Assembly: GCF_005765165.1 (NCBI RefSeq)
Contig: NZ_VCIW01000011.1
Span: 149,772 to 213,771, forward strand
Origin: Paenibacillus antri
GTDB taxonomy: Bacteria > Bacillota > Bacilli > Paenibacillales > YIM-B00363
Length of the DNA: 64,000 nt
Direction: 5' to 3'
Shown one piece after another: positions 1 through 8,910 of the stretch. The position numbers were made by a program, and so were the translations under genes. The notes below the pieces were generated by a model that ran no database searches, had not been told where the DNA came from, and saw only the letters and a list, made by a program, of their open reading frames with translations. How positions within the stretch are numbered: position 1 is the stretch's first letter; the number at the start of each line of letters is the position of its first letter.

Positions 1-409
1 TCAAGCCGTCGATTTGGCTTTTCGGGAAACCGCTGGGAACGTAGACGGCGACCCCCGCCGCCATGCACGCGATGCCGATCCCGAGCGATACATAAGAGAC
101 AAGGCCGCTCGGCGCGAAATGCTCGAGAAAGACCAGCAGCGAAACGTCGATTGCGACGCTGTTGACGAAGACGGTTCCCAGGGAAAGCCATTCGGGCGGG
201 CGCCTGACGAGCGCGGCGTTCAGGAACAACAAGACGCCCTGAACGATAAACACGCAGGTCCCGACGGTAAGCCCCGTCGTTTGGCTAAGCGCGACGAAGA
301 GAGTATCCCAAGCGCTTGCGCCGAGACCCGCTTTGATAATGAGCGCGATACCGAAAGCCATGCAGAAGATGCCGAAGAGAAAGAACAGCGTTCGAACGAT
401 CCATTTCAT
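1..409 (-). CDS. YczE/YyaS/YitT-type membrane protein (3' end outside window)
   Basis: The reading frame starts at an ATG (complement of 407-409) and runs off the left edge without a stop, so only about 136 residues are visible. It begins MKWIVRTLFFLFGIFCMAFG and has hydrophobic segments at about residues 5-25, 45-65 and 75-95. The stretch GIALIIKAGLGASAWDTL is typical of the YczE/YyaS/YitT group of multi-pass membrane proteins (the family match is from memory). The biochemical role of the group is not established; B. subtilis YczE affects lipopeptide production indirectly. It lies 94 bp downstream of another membrane-protein gene on the same strand. Confidence 0.7.
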   Translation of the reverse strand, partial: MKWIVRTLFFLFGIFCMAFGIALIIKAGLGASAWDTLFVALSQTTGLTVGTCVFIVQGVLLFLNAALVRRPPEWLSLGTVFVNSVAIDVSLLVFLEHFAPSGLVSYVSLGIGIACMAAGVAVYVPSGFPKSQIDGL

Positions 410-503
410 CGGAAGCAGCCTTTCTTGAAGGGGGTAGGCGAACTTCCATAGTATACGCGTTCGGCGCGACCCGATGCTCCATAAACGGTTCTCATCGGTT
501 TCT

Positions 504-1154
504 CTACGCCTTCACACCCCCGAATCCATCGCTTTTTCGCCCCGTCCTTGACAACAACGCAACGCCTAATCCCATCCAGCATAGAGCGAGCGGCACGTTT
601 TTCGCGCCGATGGCGATCTCCCACATCAGGCTGCCGTCCGAAGTTTCGCTAATCCAAAATTCCAACAATAATGCGCCCAAGGAACAGACGCCGATCCCCG
701 AAAACAACAACGCTTCCGCCCTCGGGAGGGCGCGGCGGACGGCGAGCGCCGCCCCCCACAGAAACATACCGACGGCGAACGACAGCACCGTCAGCAAGAA
801 GAGCATCCATCCGCCGATGACGACCGGCGATCTCCATTCCGTCAGCGGATCGACGACGTTCGTTTGCAGTACATACGAAACCGCCTGCAACAAACAACTC
901 CCTTGGGCCGCCCGAAGGCCGACGCGGCCCATTCTGCCGACCTTCCCGAAGCTTTCTTCATAGCCTAACAACGCGATGAAGAAGAAGAGCGGCGACAGGA
1001 ACATGAATTGGCTGAGCTCGACCGCGCTAAGACCCAACCATGGATCGTTGCGGTTATAGGTCGTACTTCCATGGGTCACTGCGAAGACGATGCCGGCAAA
1101 CATAAAATAAACGCCGCCCAAGAGGCTCATCGCCCCCGCCCAACGAACTCTCAT
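504..1154 (-). CDS. multi-pass membrane protein of unknown function
   Basis: This 216-residue protein has about six hydrophobic helices (near residues 8-28, 45-65, 80-98, 113-138, 147-165 and 180-200) and no catalytic motif I recognise. The ATG start has GGGGGAG about 5 bases upstream. It sits between a histidine kinase gene (74 bp upstream) and a YczE-type membrane protein gene, all on the minus strand, so co-transcription is possible. The repeated GG-rich helix turns resemble small DUF998-like bacterial membrane proteins, but I cannot assign a family. The function is unknown. Confidence 0.7.
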   Translation of the reverse strand: MRVRWAGAMSLLGGVYFMFAGIVFAVTHGSTTYNRNDPWLGLSAVELSQFMFLSPLFFFIALLGYEESFGKVGRMGRVGLRAAQGSCLLQAVSYVLQTNVVDPLTEWRSPVVIGGWMLFLLTVLSFAVGMFLWGAALAVRRALPRAEALLFSGIGVCSLGALLLEFWISETSDGSLMWEIAIGAKNVPLALCWMGLGVALLSRTGRKSDGFGGVKA

Positions 1155-1227
1155 TCCGACTCCCCCGTCCCTTCGTTTCTCGCGAATCGCGATATCGGAC
1201 GCGTAACGTCACCCGCATTCTCCGCAC

Positions 1228-2472
1228 CTACTCGTAACTAGTCGAAGGAAGCGTTATCGTAAACGCGGTGCCCTTGCCGATCTCGCTCCGCACGCTTACA
1301 TTCCCTCTCATCGCCTCGATAATGCGGTAGCTTACCATCAAACCCAAGCCCGTCCCCCGCTCCTTCGTCGAATAGAAGGGATTTCCCAGGCGGCGGATCT
1401 GCTCCTCCGACATGCCGCAGCCGTTGTCCTCCAGTTGGATCACCACTTGATCTTTGTGCTTGTAGGCGGTGATGGCCAACCTGCCGCCGGGGTTCATCGC
1501 TTCGACGGCGTTCTTGATGAAATGAATGAGCGCTTGGGCGAACGTCTTCGGTTCGGCGAGCACATACAATGCATCCTCCGCTTGAACGACCATCGCGTGG
1601 CCGTGGGAAACGACGTACGCTTCCATCATGCTCGCGACGTTGTGAATCTGCTCCTTCACGTTCATCGATCCCATAGGTTCCGTGTGCGGCTTGGAGTACG
1701 TCAGGTAGTCGGAGATGATCGTCTCGGTCCGCCTCAGCTCCTCCAACGCCATAGTCAAATAGTTCAAATCCGTTTCGTTCTTCGATCGGGACCGCAACAG
1801 TTGAATGAATCCGTGGGTCACCGTCAGCGGATTGCGAATTTCATGGGCGATCGTGGCCGCCAGCTGCCCGAGCACATGCATCTTCTCCGATCGCTGCAAT
1901 TCGCTGCGCATCCGAGCGTTGTCTCGCAACGTCTCGATCAGGTACGTCGACATCCACATGCAGCCCGTAACCAACAAACAATAGACCGCGAAGAAATAGA
2001 AATAACTCGGTTCGTTCGCATTCATCTTGAGTAAGCTGACCAAGGATACGGTAACGGCGGCGGCGAACGCGAGCAGCACGCCGACGGTAACGGTGATTTC
2101 CCGTGAAGTGCGCTTCATGATATAGAGGCATGCTATCGTTAGGAGAACAATGGGGATATAGGAAAACAGAGTCGCTTCTATGCCGTCCCCTCCGAGGTAG
2201 AGGCGGTAGGCGAATAACGCAACGGCAACCCAGACGCCCGTGCGCACGCCGCCGTACAGGATCGAAATCAACAGGGGAACGATCCGGAGGTCGTAGATAT
2301 ACCCTGGAAATTCGGTGAACGGGAACGTCATGCAGAACAACACGCCCGCGGCGCAGAAGACGCCTACGCCGAACGGGGACCACTTGCCTTGGTCCACCCA
2401 GAAGAAGGAACACGCGAAGACGCTGACGATAATAAACAAGAAGTCTAGTAGGAGACTCTCGAAGCCAAGCAT
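1228..2472 (-). CDS. membrane sensor histidine kinase, KinB/5TMR-LYT type
   Basis: This 414-residue kinase has an N-terminal membrane domain of about six helices (residues 1-185) with the LytS/KinB-like segment DLRIVPLLISILYGGVRTG at about 61-79. A dimerisation/phosphoacceptor helix follows with His210 in AHEIRNPLT. The HATPase domain has an N-box around Asn321, DNGCGM at about 349 and GTGLGL at about 373. This is the layout of B. subtilis KinB, which feeds the Spo0F/Spo0B phosphorelay. No response regulator gene is adjacent, which fits an orphan phosphorelay kinase. The role in sporulation is inferred from architecture only. Confidence 0.85.
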   Translation of the reverse strand: MLGFESLLLDFLFIIVSVFACSFFWVDQGKWSPFGVGVFCAAGVLFCMTFPFTEFPGYIYDLRIVPLLISILYGGVRTGVWVAVALFAYRLYLGGDGIEATLFSYIPIVLLTIACLYIMKRTSREITVTVGVLLAFAAAVTVSLVSLLKMNANEPSYFYFFAVYCLLVTGCMWMSTYLIETLRDNARMRSELQRSEKMHVLGQLAATIAHEIRNPLTVTHGFIQLLRSRSKNETDLNYLTMALEELRRTETIISDYLTYSKPHTEPMGSMNVKEQIHNVASMMEAYVVSHGHAMVVQAEDALYVLAEPKTFAQALIHFIKNAVEAMNPGGRLAITAYKHKDQVVIQLEDNGCGMSEEQIRRLGNPFYSTKERGTGLGLMVSYRIIEAMRGNVSVRSEIGKGTAFTITLPSTSYE

Positions 2473-2674
2473 GTCCCATCCCCCTATCGGAAGTCCGATC
2501 CATCGTCTCCGCCGTTCCGGCGACTACTTGAATGATTCTTTGGCTTTGAAAGATTCTCCTTTTTTTTTCCGACGAAAATGTTTAAACTCCAACTCCAACT
2601 CCGTCCCGAAACGACCGGTTTTCGGTTCCGCGGAATAGAAACGGGCGTCCGCGGATTGTTGGCATATGTACAAA

Positions 2675-2724
2675 CCACCTTCCATATATTGGATAGCAAC
2701 GTGAGCTTACAATATATGGAGGTG
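2675..2724 (+). promoter_or_regulatory. inverted repeat covering the RBS of the L,D-transpeptidase gene
   Basis: The arm ACCTTCCATATATTG (ending at 2691) is matched 18 bases later by CAATATATGGAGGT (from 2710), with one unpaired base. The right arm contains the GGAGG ribosome binding site of the following gene. In RNA this would be a stem of about 14 bp hiding the Shine-Dalgarno sequence; as DNA it could be an operator. Seen directly; function inferred. Confidence 0.55.
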
Positions 2725-2726
2725 TA

Positions 2727-3632
2727 GTGGTGGTTTCCCTCGCTTTGCAAAGACGTCTGGCGGCAGCGCTGCTGACGGCGGTTACGTTAGTTCTGCTCGG
2801 GTGGACGTTCCCCGCATCGGCCGCCGCCGAAACGGAGGTCGACTCCCTGCTGATCGTCAATAAATCGATAAACGAGCTGGCGTATTTCAAGGACGGCGAA
2901 CTCGTGCGCATCTTCCCCGTCGCCACGGGGAAAACCGAGGAGCTGACCCCCGAAGGGACGTTCCCGATCGTCAACAAAATTAAGAATCGCCCCTATTACA
3001 AGGAGAAGATACCGGGCGGCGACCCGGCCAACCCGCTCGGGAAGCGCTGGCTCGGCTTGCATGTCGGGAATACGGTCGGCACGACGTATGCGATTCACGG
3101 CAACAATAACGAGAAATCGATCGGCAAATATGTAAGCGCCGGCTGTATTCGGATGTATAACGATGACATCGAATGGCTGTTCGAGCAGCTCGACGTCGGC
3201 ACGAAGGTCGTCGTGACTTCTTCCGAGATGACGTTCGAGGAGTTGGCCGTCAAGCACCATTACGAAGTGCTGGCCCCGTTCGACGCCTCCCTCTCCGTCA
3301 ATGGCCAACAGTTCCCTCTCCAGAAGCCGCTGTTCCTGTACCAAGGCGTGACGTACATCCCGCTGAGACAGGGCTTCGAGCTGCTCGGCGGCATCGTGCA
3401 TTGGGACGCCGAGACCGGCCTCGTCACCTCGACCGTCGGGGACCGCGTCATCGTCCACCGGCCGGGGACGCCGGAAGCGACGCTGGACGGGGAAGCCTTG
3501 TCGCTCGGGGTCGCCTCCCGCAATCGGGACGGCACCGTCATGATTCCGCTCCGCGCCATGGCGACGTTAACCGGGTGGACCGTCCATTGGGACGCGGCGA
3601 AGCGAACGATTTTCATGGAGCGGCTGCTCTGA
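2727..3632 (+). CDS. L,D-transpeptidase (YkuD) with copper-amine-oxidase-type stalk domain
   Basis: This 301-residue protein has an N-terminal signal peptide (hydrophobic 11-33, ASA cleavage region). A YkuD catalytic domain follows at about 40-166, with His124-Gly125 and the Ser137-Ala-Gly-Cys140-Ile-Arg142 motif carrying the catalytic cysteine. The C-terminal half (about 185-301) has the repeated G(V/T)YIPLR / VMIPLRAMATLTG pattern of the Cu-amine-oxidase N-terminal stalk domain common in Paenibacillus. It should form 3-3 peptidoglycan crosslinks or tether proteins outside the membrane. Two adjacent GTG codons (2727, 2730) are possible starts; GGAGG at 2718 gives better spacing to 2730. The RBS lies inside an inverted repeat. 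Confidence 0.9.
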   Translation: MVVSLALQRRLAAALLTAVTLVLLGWTFPASAAAETEVDSLLIVNKSINELAYFKDGELVRIFPVATGKTEELTPEGTFPIVNKIKNRPYYKEKIPGGDPANPLGKRWLGLHVGNTVGTTYAIHGNNNEKSIGKYVSAGCIRMYNDDIEWLFEQLDVGTKVVVTSSEMTFEELAVKHHYEVLAPFDASLSVNGQQFPLQKPLFLYQGVTYIPLRQGFELLGGIVHWDAETGLVTSTVGDRVIVHRPGTPEATLDGEALSLGVASRNRDGTVMIPLRAMATLTGWTVHWDAAKRTIFMERLL

Positions 3633-3757
3633 ACGTACGCCGCCGGTGAGCGGCCTGACACCCGAAGTAAGTTATAATTTCGAATCGTCAGACTATTTTT
3701 CGGACCGATGGGAATACTCCAGATGTACCAACAATTCCCACGAAGGCAGGTGAAACG

Positions 3758-3928
3758 ATGGACGCCGACATGAGCGTAGTGGATGTGCTCGAGGAAATTC
3801 GGCGGCTTCGCCGAACCGGCGATTCGCTGAACAAGAAGAAGCTGAAGCAGAGCCACCCGCAGTTGCTGCGCAATGCGCTGTACTACTTTCCGAGCTGGGA
3901 ACATGCCGTCCAAAGTACAGAAGCCTAA
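3758..3928 (+). CDS. small protein with LLRNALYYFPSWEHAV motif
   Basis: This 56-residue ORF starts at ATG 3758 behind GGCAGGTG and ends 32 bp before a strong intrinsic terminator. It is predicted all-helical: an acidic/basic helix VVDVLEEIRRLRRTGDSL, a lysine-rich turn, then LLRNALYYFPSWEHAV. The last segment resembles the F/YGSWENAL motif at the end of small helix-turn-helix-like modules in Bacillales proteins, so nucleic-acid binding is possible. It is probably expressed, because it has an RBS and its own terminator. Function unknown. Confidence 0.6.
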   Translation: MDADMSVVDVLEEIRRLRRTGDSLNKKKLKQSHPQLLRNALYYFPSWEHAVQSTEA

Positions 3929-3960
3929 CCTTTCAGCCAAGCGACCGCATACAATATTGA

Positions 3961-3991
3961 AGCAGAGAGTCCGCTCTCTGCTTCTTTTTTT
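3961..3991 (+). terminator. intrinsic terminator after the 56-aa gene
   Basis: Perfect 9-bp stem AGCAGAGAG / CTCTCTGCT with a TCCG loop, followed by TCTTTTTTTG. Confidence 0.85.
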
Positions 3992-4008
3992 GTCGAGAGC
4001 CCCCGACT

Positions 4009-4040
4009 AAAAAAAAAGAAACCGATCCCTCGGGGATCGG
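4009..4040 (-). terminator. intrinsic terminator of the amino-acid ABC operon
   Basis: On the minus strand, an 8-bp stem CCGATCCC / GGGATCGG (4022-4040) is followed by T-rich sequence (the A run at 4009-4017 on the plus strand). It lies 11 bp after the stop of the ATPase gene. Confidence 0.85.
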
Positions 4041-4051
4041 CCTCGTCGATG

Positions 4052-4774
4052 TTATAACACTTTGCTTAAGAACTCCTTCGTCCGCGGATGCTGCGGCGTC
4101 GCGAACAACGACGCCGGCTCCGCTTCCTCGACGATGCGCCCGCCGTCCATGAACACGACGCGGTCGCCTACCTCGCGGGCGAAGCCCATCTCGTGCGTCA
4201 CGACGACCATCGTCATGCCTTCCCGCGCCAGCTCCCGCATGACGTCGAGCACCTCGCCGACCATCTCGGGATCGAGCGCCGACGTCGGCTCGTCGAACAG
4301 CATGACGGCCGGCTGCATGGCGAGCGCCCGGGCGATGGCGATGCGTTGCTTCTGTCCGCCGGACAGCTGCGACGGATACGCGTCCGCCTTATGCTGCAGG
4401 CCGATCCGCTCGAGCAGCCGCATCGCGAGGGCGCGCGCTTCGGCATCCGTCGTGCCCTTCAGCTTCTTCGGCGCGATCGTAATGTTGTCGATGACGCGCA
4501 GATGCGGGAACAGATTGAATTGTTGGAACACCATGCCCATCCGCTCCCGCAGCTTGTTGATGTCCGTCTTCTTGCCGGTCAGCGGCAGACCGTCGAAGAC
4601 GATCTCGCCCGACGTCGGCGTCTCGAGCAGGTTGAGGCAGCGCAGGAACGTACTCTTGCCCGAGCCGCTCGGTCCGATGACGACGACGACTTCGCCTTTG
4701 GCGATCGACGTGTCGATCCCCTTGAGCACCTGCGTCTTCCCGAACGTCTTGGTTAACCCCATTACGTTAATCAC
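4052..4774 (-). CDS. polar amino-acid ABC transporter ATP-binding protein (GlnQ family)
   Basis: This 240-residue ATPase matches the usual length of GlnQ/HisP-type proteins. The Walker A motif GPSGSGKST is at about 34-42, the signature LSGGQKQR at about 136-143, and the Walker B/D-loop [11 protein letters not shown] just after, followed by the switch histidine in [13 protein letters not shown]. It overlaps the permease gene by 8 bp and ends at a strong terminator, so it is the last gene of a binding protein-permease-ATPase operon. It would energise uptake of glutamine or another polar amino acid; the exact substrate cannot be read from the ATPase. Confidence 0.92.
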   Translation of the reverse strand: MINVMGLTKTFGKTQVLKGIDTSIAKGEVVVVIGPSGSGKSTFLRCLNLLETPTSGEIVFDGLPLTGKKTDINKLRERMGMVFQQFNLFPHLRVIDNITIAPKKLKGTTDAEARALAMRLLERIGLQHKADAYPSQLSGGQKQRIAIARALAMQPAVMLFDEPTSALDPEMVGEVLDVMRELAREGMTMVVVTHEMGFAREVGDRVVFMDGGRIVEEAEPASLFATPQHPRTKEFLSKVL

Positions 4775-5465
4775 TGGCCCTCATCCTCCTCTCGAGCAGC
4801 CCGACCAGCTTCGACAGCGTAAAGACGACCACGAAATAAAATATCATGACGATGATGTACGGTTCCAGCCCGCGGAACGTAATCCCGCGAATGACGCCGG
4901 CCTTGTACATCAGCTCGCCGACCCCGATCGTCGAGACGACGGCGGTTTCCTTCACGACGACGACGAATTCGTTGCCGAGCGCCGGGATGATATTCTTGAC
5001 CGCCTGCGGCAGGATAATGTTCCGCATCGCCAACCCGTGCGGCATGCCGAGCGATCGCGCGGCTTCCATCTGGCCTTTATCCACCGATAAGATGCCTGCG
5101 CGCATAATTTCCGCGACATAAGCGGAGGAGTTGATCGACAAGGCGATGACCCCGTAGAAGAAAACCGACGGCAGTCCAAGCATATCGGGAATGGTCGGAA
5201 ACAATTGCGTGCCGCCGAAGTAAATGAGCGACACCTGTACGATCGCGGGCGTCGAACGCAAGAAATCGATGTATGCGACGGCGATCCAGCGCAGCGGGGC
5301 GATGCGGGACAAGCGCAGGAGCGCTACAAGGACCCCTAACAATACGCCGAAAATAATGCTGACGACGCCCAGCAGGACCGTGTACTTCAGTCCATCGAAA
5401 TAAAAGGTATGGTACTTCGAGTAAATATCGGCGATCCATTCCCAGACGCTCTTCTGTTGCGCCAT
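4767..5465 (-). CDS. polar amino-acid ABC transporter permease
   Basis: This 232-residue inner-membrane protein has about five helices and the HisMQ/GlnP-type pattern: an N-terminal [17 protein letters not shown] segment, [16 protein letters not shown], and the EAA loop [22 protein letters not shown] that docks on the ATPase. It is preceded by the binding-protein gene (68 bp gap) and overlaps the ATPase gene by 8 bp, implying translational coupling. It would form a homodimeric channel because only one permease gene is present. Confidence 0.92.
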   Translation of the reverse strand: MAQQKSVWEWIADIYSKYHTFYFDGLKYTVLLGVVSIIFGVLLGVLVALLRLSRIAPLRWIAVAYIDFLRSTPAIVQVSLIYFGGTQLFPTIPDMLGLPSVFFYGVIALSINSSAYVAEIMRAGILSVDKGQMEAARSLGMPHGLAMRNIILPQAVKNIIPALGNEFVVVVKETAVVSTIGVGELMYKAGVIRGITFRGLEPYIIVMIFYFVVVFTLSKLVGLLERRMRASD

Positions 5466-5533
5466 GTCGGCACTCCTCCTCTTGAAACGGAAAAGGAGAC
5501 AAACGGGTCAACCGCTGTCCCCTGCCCTAACGC

Positions 5534-6442
5534 TTATTCCGCAGTATTTTCCATCGCGTTCGTCGCGTCCGTGACGAACTGGTCGATCTTTCCTTCGTCC
5601 GCGAGACGCTTCAGCGTCGCGTTCACCGCTTCGACGAGCGCCGCGGAACCCTTCGGCATCGCGATCGCGGAGCCCGCTTCGTCCTGCTCGAGCTGGATGT
5701 CGGCCAGAACGAGCTCCGGGTTCGCCGCGATGTACGCGTTCGCGACCGGCTCCTCCACGACGAGCGCCTCGACGTTGCCCGACTTCAGATCGAGCACGAG
5801 GTCCGGCAGCTTCGACAGCGCGCGAAGCTCCGATTGCGGCATCTGATCCGTGACGATGCCTTCTTGGATGGCGCCGAGCTGCGCGCCGACCTTCTTGCCC
5901 GCGAGCGATTCTACACTCGTATAGGTCGCCTTGTCTTCGGCGCGAACGATGACCTTCTGAATCGCCACGTAGTAGACGTCGGAGAAGTCGACCGCTTCCG
6001 CGCGCTCCGGCGTCGGCGTCATGCCGGAGATGACCATGTCGAGGTTGCCGGACTGCAGCGCCGTGAGCAGACCGTCGAAGCCCATATCCGTCAACGAGAG
6101 CTCGACGCCGAGATCCTTAGCGACTTCTTTAATAATCTCGATGTCGAAGCCGATGATCTGATCTTTCCCGTCGACGATCGCATGGAACTCGTACGGCGGA
6201 TAGTCCGCGCTCGTGCCGACGCGCAGCTGGCCGGACGCCTTGATCGCCTCGAGCGCGTTCGCCGTTTCGCCGGACGGCTGCTCCGCAGGCGTCTCTACCG
6301 GCGGCTCTTCCACGCCGCCGGCGCCTTGCGAGCCGTCTCCCGTCGCATTGCCTCCGCCGCAGGCGCTCACGAATACCGCAAGCATCAATACCATCGCCAA
6401 TATGAACCAAGAAGTGTTGTTCTTTCTCTGTGTAAGCTTCAT
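5534..6442 (-). CDS. polar amino-acid ABC transporter substrate-binding lipoprotein
   Basis: I take ATG 6442 as start: GGGAGG lies 9 bases upstream and the protein then opens with a lipoprotein signal peptide with lipobox VSAC (Cys28). An upstream in-frame extension would bury the signal. The 302-residue product carries an acidic/Pro-rich linker (about 32-60) and the bilobed SBP_bac_3 fold, with LRVGTSADYPPYEF, GFDIEIIKEVAKDLG and TPTPERAEAVDFSDVYY. It captures a polar amino acid (glutamine-like or cystine-like; not resolvable here) outside the membrane and delivers it to the adjacent permease. Confidence 0.92.
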   Translation of the reverse strand: MKLTQRKNNTSWFILAMVLMLAVFVSACGGGNATGDGSQGAGGVEEPPVETPAEQPSGETANALEAIKASGQLRVGTSADYPPYEFHAIVDGKDQIIGFDIEIIKEVAKDLGVELSLTDMGFDGLLTALQSGNLDMVISGMTPTPERAEAVDFSDVYYVAIQKVIVRAEDKATYTSVESLAGKKVGAQLGAIQEGIVTDQMPQSELRALSKLPDLVLDLKSGNVEALVVEEPVANAYIAANPELVLADIQLEQDEAGSAIAMPKGSAALVEAVNATLKRLADEGKIDQFVTDATNAMENTAE

Positions 6443-6525
6443 ATGTTTCTCCCTCCCGAATGTCCATCGCATATTTATGCAAATATGATTCAAGATTATA
6501 AACCACTGTTCAGACGCTTGCAACC

Positions 6526-7875
6526 TTAATTTGACGGGCTTCCAGCCGTTTCCTTGAGCCGAATTTGCGACCAGTCGGTACGGTAATACCGAAGCATCAG
6601 CGCAAGGCCGAACGCGGTCATATACAGATATAACGATACCCATGCCCCGTAGCTGCCCCACTCGAAGACGAACACCGCCAAATACGCGACCGGCAGGAAC
6701 AGCAGCCAGTTGAGCGCGACGGACGCCTTCAGCAAATACGCGGTGTCCCCGATGCCCCGAAGACCGCCGCCGAAGAAGTTGTAGAACCCGTCGAACAGCT
6801 GCAGGAACGCCGCGACCTGAATCAGATGCGCCGTCAAGCGATATACCTCGGGATCGTCGGTATACCAGCGCGCGATCGACTCGGCGAACGCGAATTCAAC
6901 GGCGCCGAGCGCAAGCAGGAACAAGCTGCCGAGCAGCGCGGTGTGCGTGCCGAGCTTGCGGGCGAGCTCGGGCGCCCCCCGGCCGATCTCCTGGCCGACG
7001 AGGATCGTCGCCGTCGCCCCGAACGCGAACGCCGGCATGAAGCCGAACGACATGACGTTCAGCGCGACCTCGTTCGCCGCGACCGCCGTCGTGCCGAGCT
7101 CCATGACGAACCGGGTGAAGACGAGCATCGAGACGCTCATCGCGAATTCCTGCAAGCCGAGCTTGCCGCTCTCCGCCGCGATGAGCTTCGTCTCGGACAG
7201 CGATGGCCGCACCCGGCGCCGCGTGCCGAAGCGTCCCGCCATGCGGACGTAATATACGTATAGGCAACCGAGCAGGCCGACCGCCTCGCCCGCGACCATG
7301 CCCCAGCCCGCGCCGGCGAGGCCGAGGGTCGGCAAGCCGAACTCGCCGAACGCAAGGCCGTAGGTCAGGACGACCATCACCGCGTTCCCTAGAATCGTAA
7401 GGATCATCGGGGTACGGGTGTCGCCGACGCCGCGCAGGAAGCCGTGAAAGACGAAGATCGGAATCGAGAACGCCATCGCCGCGAACCGCAGCCGCAAATA
7501 CGGCGTTCCCTCCGCCACGAACGCCGCGTCCCCGCCCATCATCGCGAGAATCGGCCCCGACGCGAACAAGCCGACGACGAACACCGCCGCCCCCATGACG
7601 GCTGAAACGAGCAGCGCGATGTACGTTCGCATAACGCCCTGGTCCATCCGTTCGGCGCCGTAGCTCTGCGCCACTAAATAATTGATCGTGTGCCCGAGCC
7701 CGGAAAACAAAGCCCAAGCATTGTACATAATGATATTGCACACGCCGACGATCGCGATGACGAGCGCGCCCATCTTGCCGACCAATATGAGGTTGATCGT
7801 GCCCGACGCCGTCATCGTCGCGAACGAGAGAATCGACGGCAGCGCGAGGGAGAGAATCGTTTTCCAATAACGCAT
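6526..7875 (-). CDS. MATE family efflux transporter
   Basis: This 449-residue protein has about twelve hydrophobic helices in two homologous halves, typical of MatE exporters of the NorM/DinF type. Recognisable segments include the N-terminal LALPSILSFATMTASGTINLILVGKMG, LRGVGDTRTPMI in the middle of the first half and its counterpart GGLRGIGDTAYL in the second. It should export cationic compounds or metabolites in exchange for Na+ or H+. The ATG at 7875 has AAGGGGA about 11 bases upstream. It is divergent from the VanY-type gene and ends 83 bp before the amino-acid ABC operon. Confidence 0.9.
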   Translation of the reverse strand: MRYWKTILSLALPSILSFATMTASGTINLILVGKMGALVIAIVGVCNIIMYNAWALFSGLGHTINYLVAQSYGAERMDQGVMRTYIALLVSAVMGAAVFVVGLFASGPILAMMGGDAAFVAEGTPYLRLRFAAMAFSIPIFVFHGFLRGVGDTRTPMILTILGNAVMVVLTYGLAFGEFGLPTLGLAGAGWGMVAGEAVGLLGCLYVYYVRMAGRFGTRRRVRPSLSETKLIAAESGKLGLQEFAMSVSMLVFTRFVMELGTTAVAANEVALNVMSFGFMPAFAFGATATILVGQEIGRGAPELARKLGTHTALLGSLFLLALGAVEFAFAESIARWYTDDPEVYRLTAHLIQVAAFLQLFDGFYNFFGGGLRGIGDTAYLLKASVALNWLLFLPVAYLAVFVFEWGSYGAWVSLYLYMTAFGLALMLRYYRTDWSQIRLKETAGSPSN

Positions 7876-8006
7876 GATTGCAGCAGTCCCCTTGTCGTTC
7901 CGCCCTACCCTCGGGCGTACGTGTCATCATTCTAACATACGGACAAGCGGCATACATTAGCGGTAGAAGCGCTTCGTCCGCTTCCGTTCCGAAGGAGGGA
8001 TTCGTT

Positions 8007-8798
8007 ATGTTTCCTCGCCGTCGCCGCCTTCATCGACTGCTCGTCCTTGCGATCGCGCCGCTCTTCCTGTTCGTCCTGTATCGCGCCGCGGAAGACTCGC
8101 TGATCCGTCTCTCGCCCGGTCCGGTGCCGCCGGCCCCGCCACAGGCGGAGCAACTTTCCGCGATTCCGGCCGACGCCGGCGCCGAACGTCTGCCGTACGC
8201 CGACGAACGGACCGCCGGCGAGCTCGCCGTCGTCGTCAATAAGGAGCATCCGCTCCCGGCGGGCTACATCCCGTCCGATCTCGTCGCGCCCGACATTCCG
8301 TTCGTCTTCGAGGGCGAACACGAGAAGCGTCTCCTCCGCGAAATCGCCGCGGGGGAAATCGAGAAGCTGTTCGAAGCGGCCGAGGAAGACGGGCTGCAGC
8401 TGTACGGCGTGTCCGGTTACCGTTCGTACGAGACGCAGAAAGCGCTCTACTCCTTTAATGTACGCACGAAGGGCGAAGCTCATGCCGCGCGGTACAGCGC
8501 CTTGCCCGGCACGAGCGAGCATCAGACCGGCCTCGCGCTCGACGTCTCCTCGGCGAGCGTCGATTATAAGCTCGTCCCCGCGTTCGCCGACACGGACGAA
8601 GGCCGCTGGCTCGTTCGTCATGCCCATCTATACGGCTTCGTCATCCGGTATCCGAGCGATAAAGAGGACGTCACGGGTTATGCGTACGAGCCGTGGCATC
8701 TGCGGTACGTCGGCCGCCCCGCCGCCTTGTCCGCGCATACGTACGACCTGACGCTCGAGGAGATGGCCGCCGGCGCCGTGCCCGTCCTGTCGCAGTGA
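8007..8798 (+). CDS. D-alanyl-D-alanine carboxypeptidase, VanY/M15 family
   Basis: The start ATG 8007 follows AAGGAGGG with a 7-base spacer; an in-frame ATG at 7878 has no such support. The 263-residue product has an N-terminal membrane anchor or signal (11-26), a Pro-rich linker, then the M15B domain with YGVSGYRSYETQ, the zinc motif SEHQTGLALDV (His172, Asp179) and EPWHLRYVG (Glu228, His231). It should trim the terminal D-Ala from peptidoglycan stem peptides at the outer face of the membrane. No vanA/vanH-like resistance genes accompany it, so a cell-wall maintenance role is more likely. Confidence 0.9.
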   Translation: MFPRRRRLHRLLVLAIAPLFLFVLYRAAEDSLIRLSPGPVPPAPPQAEQLSAIPADAGAERLPYADERTAGELAVVVNKEHPLPAGYIPSDLVAPDIPFVFEGEHEKRLLREIAAGEIEKLFEAAEEDGLQLYGVSGYRSYETQKALYSFNVRTKGEAHAARYSALPGTSEHQTGLALDVSSASVDYKLVPAFADTDEGRWLVRHAHLYGFVIRYPSDKEDVTGYAYEPWHLRYVGRPAALSAHTYDLTLEEMAAGAVPVLSQ

Positions 8799-8910
8799 AC
8801 GCGCGAGAAGAAGTCGTTCCTCCGCTCGTCCGATTATGGTACATTGGATGGTAAAGGAAAACGATTTCGCCCCGGCGTTCGGCCGGCGGGTACGGGAGGA
8901 CAGATCGGCG

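Noticed and set aside
6443..6661. Upstream extension of the amino-acid-binding protein
   Set aside because: It would begin inside the MATE gene and bury the lipoprotein signal peptide.
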